Below are positions 8,723 to 16,903 of a DNA stretch of 64,000 bases, piece by piece. Origin of the DNA: Ciceribacter sp. L1K22 (lineage in GTDB: Bacteria; Pseudomonadota; Alphaproteobacteria; Rhizobiales; Rhizobiaceae); the NCBI RefSeq assembly GCF_017599385.1, contig NZ_JAGFPK010000001.1, positions 3,417,436 to 3,481,435 of the forward strand, in the 5' to 3' direction. The position numbers and the translations under genes are program-made. The notes beneath the pieces were generated by a model. That model was not told where the DNA came from, searched no databases, and saw only the letters and a program-made list of their open reading frames with translations. How positions within the stretch are numbered: position 1 is the stretch's first letter; each line of letters opens with the position of its first letter.

Positions 8723-9388
8723 TCAGGTCGGTACGGCGGTCTTGCGTTCGACGTATTTGCCGAAGCGCTCGATGCTGAAATTGACGACGAAATAGAGCAG
8801 GCCAGCGAAGAAGTAGAACTGGAGGCTCATGAAGTTGCGGGAGATGATTTCCTGCGTACGCAGGAGAAGTTCGGCCACGCCGATAACGGACAGAAGCGTC
8901 GACGCCTTGACCATCTCGGCTGCCGTGTTGACCCAGGCCGGCAGAAACTGGCGCAGCGCCTGCGGCCACAGCACATAGGCAAAGGTCTGCGTGAACGTCA
9001 GTCCGATTGCCTTCGCCGCCTCGGTCTGCCCGGCCGGGATCGTCTGCAGGCCACCGCGAACGATTTCGCCGATATGCGAGGAGCAGAAGATGGCGAGCGC
9101 CAGAACGCCGGCGGAAAAAGGACCGAGGTCGAGCCCTGCGGCGGCCGACACATAGTAGCTCGCCAGAACGAGCACCAGAACGGGTGTGCCGCGAACGATG
9201 TCGGTATAGGCCCGCACGAGGAAACGAAGCGGTGCCGCGCCGTAAACCAGTGCCAGACCGACAAACACGCCTAAGGCCGAGCCGGCGAGAATCGCCAGCA
9301 GCGAGATCGAGACCGTGATGCCGAGCCCGTTCAGGATGACATACCGGGCAATCCACAGCTGATCGAGGAAGGTTTGGAAGTCTGTCAT
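8723..9388 (-). CDS. polar amino-acid ABC transporter permease 2
   Basis: A 221-residue integral membrane protein with the conserved [13 protein letters not shown] segment and the EAA loop ([29 protein letters not shown]). The start at 9388 lies 2 bp beyond the stop of the other permease, so the pair is translationally coupled; the reading frame is open further upstream (to 9484), but that stretch lies inside the neighbouring gene. It forms a heterodimeric channel with the gene at 9391-10053. Confidence 0.92.
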   Translation of the reverse strand: MTDFQTFLDQLWIARYVILNGLGITVSISLLAILAGSALGVFVGLALVYGAAPLRFLVRAYTDIVRGTPVLVLVLASYYVSAAAGLDLGPFSAGVLALAIFCSSHIGEIVRGGLQTIPAGQTEAAKAIGLTFTQTFAYVLWPQALRQFLPAWVNTAAEMVKASTLLSVIGVAELLLRTQEIISRNFMSLQFYFFAGLLYFVVNFSIERFGKYVERKTAVPT

Positions 9389-9390
9389 GG

Positions 9391-10053
9391 TTACCTCGGC
9401 ACGCTCAGGCGTCGCTCGACCAGGCGCATCAGCGCGGCGAGCACGGTACAGGTCACGACATAGAGACCGGAGACGACGAGCCATGTCTCGATCACGCGGA
9501 AGGTCTCGACATTAATCTTGCGGGCCTCGAACGTCAGTTCGGGAACGGCGATCGCGGCAGCAAGCGAGGTGTCCTTGAACAGCGAGATGACTGTAGACGA
9601 CAGTGACGGCAGCACATTGCGGAACATCAGCGGCATGACGATCGAGAGGCGGATCTGCATCGGCGTGAGCCCGATCGCCAATCCCGCCTCCGGCAATCCT
9701 TTGGGGATGGACAGCAGTCCCGCGCGAAACACCTCGGCGAGATAGGCGCCTGAATAGATCGCCAGCACGGCGACGAAGCTTTCGATCTTGCCGAGCCTGA
9801 CGCCCATCTGCGGCAAGGCGAAATAGGCGAACAGCACGAGTACCAGGATCGGTAAGTTACGAATAACCGTTACGTAGAGTGTGGCCGGCCATCTGGCCGC
9901 CCGGTGCCGGGATATCAGGGCAAACGCCACCACAAGGCCGATCACGACGCCGATCAGGATGGAGCCGACCGCAAGTCCGAGGCTTAGCGCCAGTCCGGCT
10001 AGTAGCTGGTCAAAGCTGCGCCAGACCGCCGCGAAATTCAGTGTATATCCCAT
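9391..10053 (-). CDS. polar amino-acid ABC transporter permease 1
   Basis: A 220-residue HisM/GlnP-type permease with several transmembrane segments, the VIRNLPILVLVLFAYF segment and the EAA-like loop (PEAGLAIGLTPMQIRLSIVMPLM). It is the first membrane component after the binding-protein gene, from which it is separated by a strong hairpin at 10080-10097. Confidence 0.92.
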   Translation of the reverse strand: MGYTLNFAAVWRSFDQLLAGLALSLGLAVGSILIGVVIGLVVAFALISRHRAARWPATLYVTVIRNLPILVLVLFAYFALPQMGVRLGKIESFVAVLAIYSGAYLAEVFRAGLLSIPKGLPEAGLAIGLTPMQIRLSIVMPLMFRNVLPSLSSTVISLFKDTSLAAAIAVPELTFEARKINVETFRVIETWLVVSGLYVVTCTVLAALMRLVERRLSVPR

Positions 10054-10079
10054 GACAATCCGTCGCTGGCAGGAGGGGA

Positions 10080-10097
10080 GCGGGGGCGAGCCCCCGC
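10080..10097 (-). repeat. intercistronic GC hairpin after the binding-protein gene
   Basis: The arms GCGGGGG and CCCCCGC close a 4-base loop with no U-tract after it. It lies between the binding-protein stop and the first permease, where it could protect the upstream mRNA from 3' exonucleases and lower permease expression. Confidence 0.7.
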
Positions 10098-10108
10098 GCC
10101 ATTGTTGC

Positions 10109-10954
10109 TTACTTGTATTCGACCGGGAAGCCGATCTGCGGCGGAGCGAGTTCCTTGCCGAACCAGGTCTTGAACGAGGTCGCGTAGAAATCGAACTCGA
10201 CGCCGGTCATGGCTTCATGGAGCGCGGTGTTGACGAAGTTGAGCCAGTCCTGATCGCCACGCTTGACGGCGCAGGCGTAGGTCTGCGGGTTCCAGCCGTA
10301 GCCGGCATCCTTGTAGCGGCCCGGGTTCTGGGTCATGTACCAGGCAAGCGACGACTGGTCGGTGGCGGCTGCGTCAGCGCGCCCGGATTCGAGAGCCTGG
10401 TAGATCAGGTCGACGGAATCGTACTGGTCTACAGTGGCTTCCGGCAGTGCCGCGTGCACCATGTCCTCGGCATAGACGTTCTGCAGCACCGAAACCGTGA
10501 CGGACGATCCAGCAGCCTTCAGCGCCTCATAGTCCGCATACTGGCCACCATTCTTGAGCATCAGGCCGACGCCTTCCCGGTAGTAGGGGATGGTGAAGGC
10601 GACCTGCTGGGCGCGTTCGCCGGTCACCGTCATGAACTGGCAGGTCAGGTCGACCTTGTCGGTGGTGATGTTCGGAATGCGGGCATCCGACGACTGGTTC
10701 ACGTATTCGATCTTGTCCGGATCGCCGAACAGCGCCTTGGCGACGATGCGGCCCATGTCGACGTCGAAACCTTGCAGCTTGTCGTCGGCGCTCTTGAAGT
10801 GCCAGGGCGCGTTGGTCGAGCCGGTGCCAAGCACCAGATGGCCGCGGGCCAGAACTTCATCCAGCTTGCTGCCCTGCTGGGCGAGAGCTGGCACGGAAAT
10901 CAGGAAGGTTGCGGCAGCCAGCGATAGCGTGGCGACGCGTAAGGAAATGGTCAT
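10109..10954 (-). CDS. polar amino-acid ABC transporter substrate-binding protein
   Basis: A 281-residue periplasmic binding protein of the SBP_bac_3 family. It has a Sec signal peptide of about 25 residues ending ALAQQ, then GHLVLGTGSTNAPWHF, the GFDVDMGRIVAKALFG segment and a DLTCQFMTVTGERAQQVAFTIPYY stretch. AAGGGGA precedes the ATG. It is the first gene of the minus-strand importer operon. The mature protein has two cysteines, one near the middle (LTCQF) and one near the C-terminus (YACAV), that could form a disulfide. A specific ligand cannot be assigned. Confidence 0.92.
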   Translation of the reverse strand: MTISLRVATLSLAAATFLISVPALAQQGSKLDEVLARGHLVLGTGSTNAPWHFKSADDKLQGFDVDMGRIVAKALFGDPDKIEYVNQSSDARIPNITTDKVDLTCQFMTVTGERAQQVAFTIPYYREGVGLMLKNGGQYADYEALKAAGSSVTVSVLQNVYAEDMVHAALPEATVDQYDSVDLIYQALESGRADAAATDQSSLAWYMTQNPGRYKDAGYGWNPQTYACAVKRGDQDWLNFVNTALHEAMTGVEFDFYATSFKTWFGKELAPPQIGFPVEYK

Positions 10955-10988
10955 GGCGTTCCCCTTGAAACTGAGCGCTTCTATTAAT

Positions 10989-11021
10989 CCAATATATCGG
11001 ACATGTGTCTGCTTTATCGGA
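10989..11021. promoter_or_regulatory. candidate operator in the divergent SBP / DSD1 promoter region
   Basis: The 184-bp intergenic region between the two divergent transcription units holds an almost perfect palindrome, CCAATATATCGG (10989-11000), and a direct repeat, TATCGGA, at 10995-11001 and 11015-11021, i.e. 20 bp apart on one face of the helix. The IclR protein encoded at the far end of the minus operon is the obvious candidate to bind here. Binding is inferred. Confidence 0.45.
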
Positions 11022-11138
11022 TTGACATATCAAGTCGTATGGACGATGTCTTGTCAATAGCCACTGCCGAGAATTGATGCAGCCCCGCGCGGCGACGTCA
11101 TTTGCGGCAGCAAAGCCGTGATCAACAGCGGGGACACC

Positions 11139-12218
11139 ATGCCGTTTTCGTCAGCCGATATCGCCGTGATCAATACGCCAGCCGTATTGATCGACCTCGA
11201 CATCGCCAGGGCAAACATCGCGCGATTTCAGGCCTATGCGGATCAACACGGTCTGCACGTGCGGCCTCATATCAAGACGCACAAGCTGCCTGCCATCGCC
11301 GAAATGCAGCTTGCCGCCGGTGCTGTCGGCATAACCTGCCAGAAGGTGTCGGAAGCTGAGGCAATGATCGCTGGGAGCAGTGCGATCACAGACGTTCTCA
11401 TCACCTACAATATCATCGGCGAGGAGAAACTTGAGCGTCTGAAAGCGGTCTCCCGGAAAGTGCGGCTGTCGGTGGTGGCCGACAGTGAGGCCGTCGTCAA
11501 CGGTCTGTCTGTCGCGTTTCAAGGCGAAGCCGGGCCGCTTTCCGTATTGGTGGAGTGCGATGCGGGTGCAAACCGGTGCGGCGTTTCTTCGCCGGAAGCT
11601 GCGGTGGCTCTTGCCCGAACCATCCATGCGGCGCCGGGGCTCGTGTTCGGCGGGTTGATGACCTATCCTCCGGCCGGCGCGGAAGAGGGTGTCGAGCGTT
11701 TCATGACAGCGGCGAAAGCCGGGATCGAGGCATCAGGGACACCGGTCCCGGTCGTCACCTCCGGCGGCACACCCTCCATGATGCACGCAGCCGAAGCGCC
11801 GATCACCACGGAGTACCGTCCAGGGACTTATGTCTACAATGACCGCTCGCTGGTTGCTCGCGGAGTATGTGAGTACACCAACTGCGCCTTGACCGTGCTT
11901 GCGACCGTTGTTTCGGTACCTGCCGAAAACCGAGCCATCATCGACGCCGGTTCGAAGACGCTGACGTCGGACCTGTTGGGGCTGACCGGATATGGACACG
12001 TCCTCGGCCGCGACGATATTGCCATCGATCAGCTTTCGGAAGAACACGGTCGGCTCGTCAGCAGCGGTCCTATCGGACTTGCGGTCGGCGACAAGGTGAG
12101 GATTGTTCCCAACCACGCCTGCGTCGTTACCAACATGGTCGATGCCGTCTTTGTTTTCGGCGAAGGCATGGAGGCTCCGGAAGTCTGGCCAGTTGCCGCG
12201 CGTGGGAAGATCGTCTGA
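11139..12218 (+). CDS. DSD1-family PLP enzyme (D-threonine aldolase / D-serine or 3-hydroxyaspartate dehydratase-like)
   Basis: A 359-residue fold-type III PLP enzyme with an alanine-racemase-like N-terminal barrel. The PLP Lys lies in RPHIKTHKLP (about residues 45-54), and the C-terminal domain carries the metal pair H326-A-C328 in VPNHACVVTN. The His-X-Cys pair matches D-serine dehydratase-type zinc sites rather than the His-X-Asp of classical D-threonine aldolases, as I recall those families. ATG 11139 has a G-rich Shine-Dalgarno; a GTG at 11118 is an alternative. It is divergent from the amino-acid importer and RidA, whose activity would clear the enamine/imine that a dehydratase releases. 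Confidence 0.8.
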   Translation: MPFSSADIAVINTPAVLIDLDIARANIARFQAYADQHGLHVRPHIKTHKLPAIAEMQLAAGAVGITCQKVSEAEAMIAGSSAITDVLITYNIIGEEKLERLKAVSRKVRLSVVADSEAVVNGLSVAFQGEAGPLSVLVECDAGANRCGVSSPEAAVALARTIHAAPGLVFGGLMTYPPAGAEEGVERFMTAAKAGIEASGTPVPVVTSGGTPSMMHAAEAPITTEYRPGTYVYNDRSLVARGVCEYTNCALTVLATVVSVPAENRAIIDAGSKTLTSDLLGLTGYGHVLGRDDIAIDQLSEEHGRLVSSGPIGLAVGDKVRIVPNHACVVTNMVDAVFVFGEGMEAPEVWPVAARGKIV

Positions 12219-12240
12219 TCGAGGTGTCGATGGTCTGCTG

Positions 12241-13080
12241 TCAGTTCGACGAGATCAAATCCATCATCCTCTGTCCGAGCTGGCCTTGGGGATCGGCTAG
12301 ATCAAGAACGACGTTCATGTGATTGAGACCCTGCAGGGTCAGCAATTGTGCGGGCTCGCCTGCCATGGTCAGGCGCGATTGCAGAGACGCCGCCTGTGAG
12401 TGGAACGGCTCGGTTTCGTCCGCTCCGACAGCGATGATGCGCGAAGGGCAGGGCAGTTGTCTTGATGTCAGCGGCGACCATGATGCGGCTTCCGCATCTG
12501 TCATCCTGGCTTCGTCACGCAGGAAACTTCCGGGAATGCCGGACAGGTCGTAAATGCCGCTGACAAGCAGGAGGCCACGGATTGCGGGCAATGAAGGCCG
12601 GTTTTGCTCATCAGGTCCGCATGCAGCAAGAAAGGATGAGAGATGGGCTCCCGCCGAATGGCCGCTGACGGTAATGCGAAGAGGATCGGCGCCAAACCTT
12701 CCTGCATTCGACTGAAGCCAGAGCACGGCGCGCCGAACCTGATCGACCAGCAGATCGAGTCGAGATTGCGGCATGAGGTCGTACTCGATGATCGCGGCGA
12801 CAGCGCCGGCCGCGACGATCGGCTCGGCAACCAGGCGATAGTTTTCCTTTTCGCCTGAACGCCAATAGCCGCCATGAACGAAGACATGAAGCGGCGCGCC
12901 AGCCTTCACGTTATTCGGCAGGACGATATCCATGACCTCGCGAGCGCGGTCGCCGTAGCGAATGTCGGAAAGCACGTTCGCGCTTGCCGTCAGGGCCTGA
13001 CTGCGTGTCGTGAACTCGGCGGAAATCGCATCGAAATCCGGGACGAAGTCACGAATTCTGTAAAGATCTTGATGTGACAC
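12241..13080 (-). CDS. alpha/beta hydrolase, kynurenine-formamidase-like
   Basis: A 279-residue serine hydrolase with the HGGYW oxyanion motif typical of HGGXW arylformamidases, the nucleophile elbow GHSAGAH and a C-terminal catalytic His in LNHMNVV. GTG at 13080 is chosen because GGGAGG stands about 6 bases upstream; an upstream extension of the frame overlaps the aldehyde dehydrogenase gene. It is the last gene of a four-gene minus-strand operon of oxidoreductases, so it probably cleaves an ester or N-acyl/formamide group from the compound they oxidise. A true kynurenine role is not supported by the neighbours. Confidence 0.8.
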   Translation of the reverse strand: MSHQDLYRIRDFVPDFDAISAEFTTRSQALTASANVLSDIRYGDRAREVMDIVLPNNVKAGAPLHVFVHGGYWRSGEKENYRLVAEPIVAAGAVAAIIEYDLMPQSRLDLLVDQVRRAVLWLQSNAGRFGADPLRITVSGHSAGAHLSSFLAACGPDEQNRPSLPAIRGLLLVSGIYDLSGIPGSFLRDEARMTDAEAASWSPLTSRQLPCPSRIIAVGADETEPFHSQAASLQSRLTMAGEPAQLLTLQGLNHMNVVLDLADPQGQLGQRMMDLISSN

Positions 13081-13093
13081 CGATTCCTCCCGC

Positions 13094-14557
13094 TCAGTAA
13101 TCGACTGCGTAGTACTTTGCCTCCATGAAATCCAGGATGCCAGTGACTCCACCCTCCCTGCCCAGACCGCTCTGCTTGACGCCCCCGAACGGCGCGGCCG
13201 GGTCCGACATCAGCCCTCTGTTGATGCCGAGCATTCCAGCCTCCAGTCGCTTGCCGATCTGAAGGGCGCGTTTCAGGTCGCGGCTGTAGACATAGGCAGC
13301 AAGGCCGTATTCCGTGTTGTTGGCTAGTCTAACGGCGTCGTCATCGCTTTCGAACTTGTAGACGGGAGCGACCGGTCCGAAGATTTCTTCCCGAGCGATC
13401 GCAGCGTCGGCAGGCACGTTTTCGAGCACGGTCGGGGGGTAAAAATAGCCGTCCTGACCAAGTGGTTTGCCGCCCGTTACCGCGCGGGCGCCAGACGCCA
13501 TGGCATCGGAGACGAGGCGGTCGATTTTCCGAACGGCCGCTTTGGTGATCATCGGCCCGCATTGCGTCGATGGATCATATCCCGGGCCGATTTTCAGCGC
13601 AGCCATACGGGCGGCGAGGCCAGAAACGAAAGCGTCGTGTATTCCCGACTGGACATAGAACCGGTTGGCGGCGGTGCAGGCTTCGCCTGCGTTGCGCATT
13701 TTGGCGATCATGGCGCCATCAAGTGCCGCGTCGAGATCGGCATTGTCAAAGACGATGAAGGGGGCGTTGCCGCCGAGCTCCATCGAGCAACTGACCACCG
13801 ACTTGGCGGCCTCGGCCAGAAGGGTGCGGCCGACACCGGTCGAGCCCGTGAACGAAAGCTTGCGCACTCGCGGATCGGCGAGCATGGCGTTCGTCACCGC
13901 GGCTGGATTGCTCGTCGTGAGAACGTTGACCACGCCTGGTGGAACACCGGCCTCTTCGCCGAGCCGGGCCATCGCATATGCCGTGAGCGGCGTCTCCGAG
14001 GCAGGTTTCAGGATGACCGTGCAGCCGGCGGCGAGTGCCGGGCCGATCTTGCGCGTTGCCATTGCCGCCGGGAAATTCCAGGGCGTGATTAAAACGGCGA
14101 TGCCGATCGGTTCATGATCAACGAGGATGTGGTGCGAACCCGACGGCGTGTGCCGGAACTCGCCGGGGATGCGTGTTGCTTCCTCGGCGTACCATCGGAA
14201 GAACTCGGCGGCATAGGCGACCTCTCCGCGTGCATCAGGTAGGGCTTTTCCGTTTTCCAGGGCGATGAGTGTTGCAAGCTCTTCGGCGCGCGCGCTCATC
14301 AGTTCGAACCAGCGCCGGAGGATCTCCGAACGCTTGCGCGATGGCGTTGCGCGCCATCCGGCGGCCGCTGCCTCAGCCGCATCCACAGCGCGGAGCGCGT
14401 CCTCGACAGAGGCGTCCGCGACTTCGACAAGCGGCTCGTCCGTCGACGGGTTCATGACGGTGAGGCCGCTGCCTTTCACCCATTTGCCGCCGATATAGAA
14501 GCCTTCGGCATGGAGAGCCGGATCCGCATATCCGTTGATCTTGGCGTGAAACGTCAT
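13094..14557 (-). CDS. aldehyde dehydrogenase, succinate-semialdehyde dehydrogenase (GabD)-like
   Basis: A 487-residue aldehyde dehydrogenase with PWNFPAAM, FTGSTGVGR, the base Glu in SMELGGNAPF and the catalytic Cys in NAGEACTAANR, the GabD-type Cys motif. The C-terminal PFGGVKQSGLGREGG is intact. AAAGGA precedes the ATG. It lies 13 bp downstream of an iron-dependent alcohol dehydrogenase, so the likely flow is alcohol to aldehyde to acid. Confidence 0.9.
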   Translation of the reverse strand: MTFHAKINGYADPALHAEGFYIGGKWVKGSGLTVMNPSTDEPLVEVADASVEDALRAVDAAEAAAAGWRATPSRKRSEILRRWFELMSARAEELATLIALENGKALPDARGEVAYAAEFFRWYAEEATRIPGEFRHTPSGSHHILVDHEPIGIAVLITPWNFPAAMATRKIGPALAAGCTVILKPASETPLTAYAMARLGEEAGVPPGVVNVLTTSNPAAVTNAMLADPRVRKLSFTGSTGVGRTLLAEAAKSVVSCSMELGGNAPFIVFDNADLDAALDGAMIAKMRNAGEACTAANRFYVQSGIHDAFVSGLAARMAALKIGPGYDPSTQCGPMITKAAVRKIDRLVSDAMASGARAVTGGKPLGQDGYFYPPTVLENVPADAAIAREEIFGPVAPVYKFESDDDAVRLANNTEYGLAAYVYSRDLKRALQIGKRLEAGMLGINRGLMSDPAAPFGGVKQSGLGREGGVTGILDFMEAKYYAVDY

Positions 14558-14570
14558 CTCAGAGATCCTT

Positions 14571-15770
14571 TCAGCTCAGGCTGGACCGGTCGCCTCTATG
14601 GGCGGCGGCGACGAGGTTGTGCATGTCTTCCGGAGTGAGGGGCCGGGGATTGTTCTGGATAAGGCGTGAGATGCCCATGCTTTGTTCCGCCACCCAACCG
14701 ATCCTGCTTTCTTCGAGACCGAGTTCGGAAAGCGTCGATGGAATCCCGATCCGCGCGAAAAGCGATGCGAGCTCGGGGATGACCTCTTCAGGGCCGTCGA
14801 GCCCCGCCGCTTGAGCTATTCTTGCAAGCTCATTGCCAATGACAGGCGCGTTCCATGTCATGACATAGGGCATGAGGCACGCGACCCCGAGGCCGTGGGC
14901 GGTATGGGTGAGGGCGCCCACCGGATACTGGATGGCGTGGGCGGCGGCCGTGCCGGCGACGCCGAAGGCAAGACCCGCCAGCGTTGCGCCGAGCATGACC
15001 TTTTCCCGCGCGGCCCGGTCTCCGCCGTTCCGGCAGGCAGGCTCAAGTCCCTGCCAAAGAAGCGTTATGGCACGCAGTGCGAACTGGTCGGACAATTCGT
15101 TCTTGCCGATAAACACACGCTGCCGCGTGATGCCCGGAACGGGATCGCGACGGATTGCGGTAAAGGCCTCTATCGCATGCGTTAGAGCATCCGCTCCGGC
15201 GATCGCCGTCAGGGACGGCGGGCAGGACATGGTCAGATCGGGATCGCATATGGAGACTGTCGGAATCAGGTGCGGGCTGGAGATGCCGACCTTCAGGCTG
15301 CGTTCGGAATCCGAAAGAACGGCGACCGGTGTGACCTCTGAGCCCGTGCCTGCCGTGGTCGGAACGGCGATTATCGGCAACACCGGTCCCGGTACATTGT
15401 TCTCGCCGTAGTAATCCTGCGAGCGCCCGCCATGCGCAAGCAGCAGCGCCACGCATTTGGCCATGTCGAGGCAAGAGCCACCTCCGATTCCGATAACCAG
15501 ATCCGGAGCAAAGGAGCGGGCCTCTTTCGCGCTGGTCGACGCCGCTTCGACCGGTACGTCGGGGAGAGTGGAACTATCCACCAGGACGGCGAGACCGGCG
15601 TCTCTGACTTTTCCCACCAGGGCGACGAAATCGTCATCGGCGGCCAATCTCGCGTCTGTGACGATCAAAGCCCTTTGTCCGAGCGCGGCGGCAATGCCGC
15701 CCAGTGCATGACGTTGCCCGGCGCCGAACAACAATTCCTGCGGCGCCCTCAACGTGCCGAAAAGGTTCAT
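14571..15770 (-). CDS. iron-containing alcohol dehydrogenase
   Basis: A 399-residue group III alcohol dehydrogenase. The NAD-binding GIGGGSCLDMAK (about 95-106) and TTAGTGSEVTPVAVL are present, along with metal ligands in the DALTHAIEAF and HTAHGLGVACLMPYV segments. GGAGGAGA precedes the ATG. A 20-residue insertion with the atypical sequence RDPVPGITRQRVF follows the ALTHAIEAF helix. It lies between an Ldh-type dehydrogenase and an aldehyde dehydrogenase and probably oxidises a primary alcohol or diol. Confidence 0.9.
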   Translation of the reverse strand: MNLFGTLRAPQELLFGAGQRHALGGIAAALGQRALIVTDARLAADDDFVALVGKVRDAGLAVLVDSSTLPDVPVEAASTSAKEARSFAPDLVIGIGGGSCLDMAKCVALLLAHGGRSQDYYGENNVPGPVLPIIAVPTTAGTGSEVTPVAVLSDSERSLKVGISSPHLIPTVSICDPDLTMSCPPSLTAIAGADALTHAIEAFTAIRRDPVPGITRQRVFIGKNELSDQFALRAITLLWQGLEPACRNGGDRAAREKVMLGATLAGLAFGVAGTAAAHAIQYPVGALTHTAHGLGVACLMPYVMTWNAPVIGNELARIAQAAGLDGPEEVIPELASLFARIGIPSTLSELGLEESRIGWVAEQSMGISRLIQNNPRPLTPEDMHNLVAAAHRGDRSSLS

Positions 15771-15793
15771 TCCCTGTCTCCTCCGATTATTGT

Positions 15794-16798
15794 TTAGGCG
15801 GCCTCAAGGGCCAAGAGTTGTTCCAGAAGCGGTTGGGGCAATTCGATCCCGATGCCCGTCGTCGTCGCCTTGCGATCACGCGCGCCATCACCTGGAATCG
15901 CGACGGGACGCGTTGGATCTGCCGGTCGTGAAGTCCGCAAGCTGTCAAGATAGGCCACAAGTGCCGGTACGCTGCCGGCGCCAGCAGCTTTGTCGATCAA
16001 GATGACTAGGTCGCCCTTGTTGGCGGCATGGATGTCGTCGAGCGTCCCACGGACGTCGGGCGCGACGTTTGAACCCGCCAAAATCGCTACAATCAACTCG
16101 AACGCCAGGCCCAATCCATAGCCCTTCGCCCCACCGAACGGGGCAATGGCCCCTGCTTTCGCGGCCTTCGGATCCGTGGTCGGTCGACCGTCGATATCCA
16201 CCGCCCAGCCTTCGGGGATCGGCTCGTCACGCATGGCATGGCTATGGATCTTTCCCATGGAAACGACGCTTGTTGCCAAATCCAGCACAAAGGGTCTGTC
16301 ATCCAGGGGGATTCCGATAGCGATGGGATTCGTGCCCAGCATCGCTTGTGTTCCACCAAACGGGTGGACGAGGGCCTCGCTCGTGGACATGACGATGGCA
16401 ATTTTCTCGTCTCTGGCTGCCGCCTCCGCGTAGTACGCAAGCATGCCGATGTGGTTGGCATTGCGGATTGCGGCAATTGCGATTCCGTTCTGGTCGACCG
16501 CGTGTTGCAAAGCGTCGATCGCATGCATGATGACGACCGGGCCCAACCCCCGGTCGCCGTCGATCGCAAGAAACGACTTTCCACGCCAAGTGCCGCGGCC
16601 CTTAACGGTCCCGTCGGACAGACCCTTTTCCAGCCGCGAAAGGATAAGCGGCAATCTCAGCAGGCCGTGTGATGGCGCACCTTTCAGTTCCGCCTCGATC
16701 AACACCTCCGCCTGGAGGCGCGCGTTGGCAACCGGTACGCCTTTTAGCTCCAGAAGGTTGGTCGCGAGATCTCTCAGACGAGTGACGGGAAGCCTCAT
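15794..16798 (-). CDS. Ldh-family (malate/L-lactate/sulfolactate-type) NAD(P)-dependent dehydrogenase
   Basis: A 334-residue type-2 malate/lactate dehydrogenase-fold protein with the family landmarks GAPSHGLLRLP, NANHIGMLAYYAE, LGTNPIAIGIP, DLATSVVSMGKI and FGGAKGYGLGLAFELIV. Members oxidise 2-hydroxy acids (malate, lactate, ureidoglycolate, 3-sulfolactate) to 2-oxo acids. It is the first gene of the operon, directly under the divergent promoter shared with the GntR gene. With the alcohol and aldehyde dehydrogenases behind it, a diol to hydroxyaldehyde to hydroxyacid to oxoacid sequence is plausible. Confidence 0.88.
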   Translation of the reverse strand: MRLPVTRLRDLATNLLELKGVPVANARLQAEVLIEAELKGAPSHGLLRLPLILSRLEKGLSDGTVKGRGTWRGKSFLAIDGDRGLGPVVIMHAIDALQHAVDQNGIAIAAIRNANHIGMLAYYAEAAARDEKIAIVMSTSEALVHPFGGTQAMLGTNPIAIGIPLDDRPFVLDLATSVVSMGKIHSHAMRDEPIPEGWAVDIDGRPTTDPKAAKAGAIAPFGGAKGYGLGLAFELIVAILAGSNVAPDVRGTLDDIHAANKGDLVILIDKAAGAGSVPALVAYLDSLRTSRPADPTRPVAIPGDGARDRKATTTGIGIELPQPLLEQLLALEAA

Positions 16799-16816
16799 TT
16801 CGAAATCCTATATCGG

Positions 16817-16849
16817 ATCGTATACGATATTGTATTTGACATACGATAT
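16817..16849. promoter_or_regulatory. GntR-type operator in divergent promoter
   Basis: A perfect 12-bp palindrome ATCGTATACGAT (16817-16828) lies 100-odd bp from both divergent start codons' centre. ATACGATAT recurs at 16822-16830 and 16841-16849, exactly 19 bp apart. Palindromes with a GTATAC core fit FCD-type GntR operators, and the GntR gene starts at 16904. Confidence 0.65.
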
Positions 16850-16903
16850 CTTATTTGCAAGGAATGCATCTCTGTCAAGGCGCTGTTTCGGGAGAATACG
16901 AAC

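Noticed and set aside
9881..10927. 348-codon open frame on the plus strand
   Set aside because: It lies antisense to a clear permease and binding-protein gene pair, has no Shine-Dalgarno and no recognisable family. High GC with the sense codon pattern explains it.
12241..13080. True kynurenine formamidase of tryptophan catabolism
   Set aside because: The HGGYW and GHSAG motifs fit, but no kynureninase or tryptophan dioxygenase is nearby and the operon consists of alcohol/aldehyde/hydroxyacid dehydrogenases.
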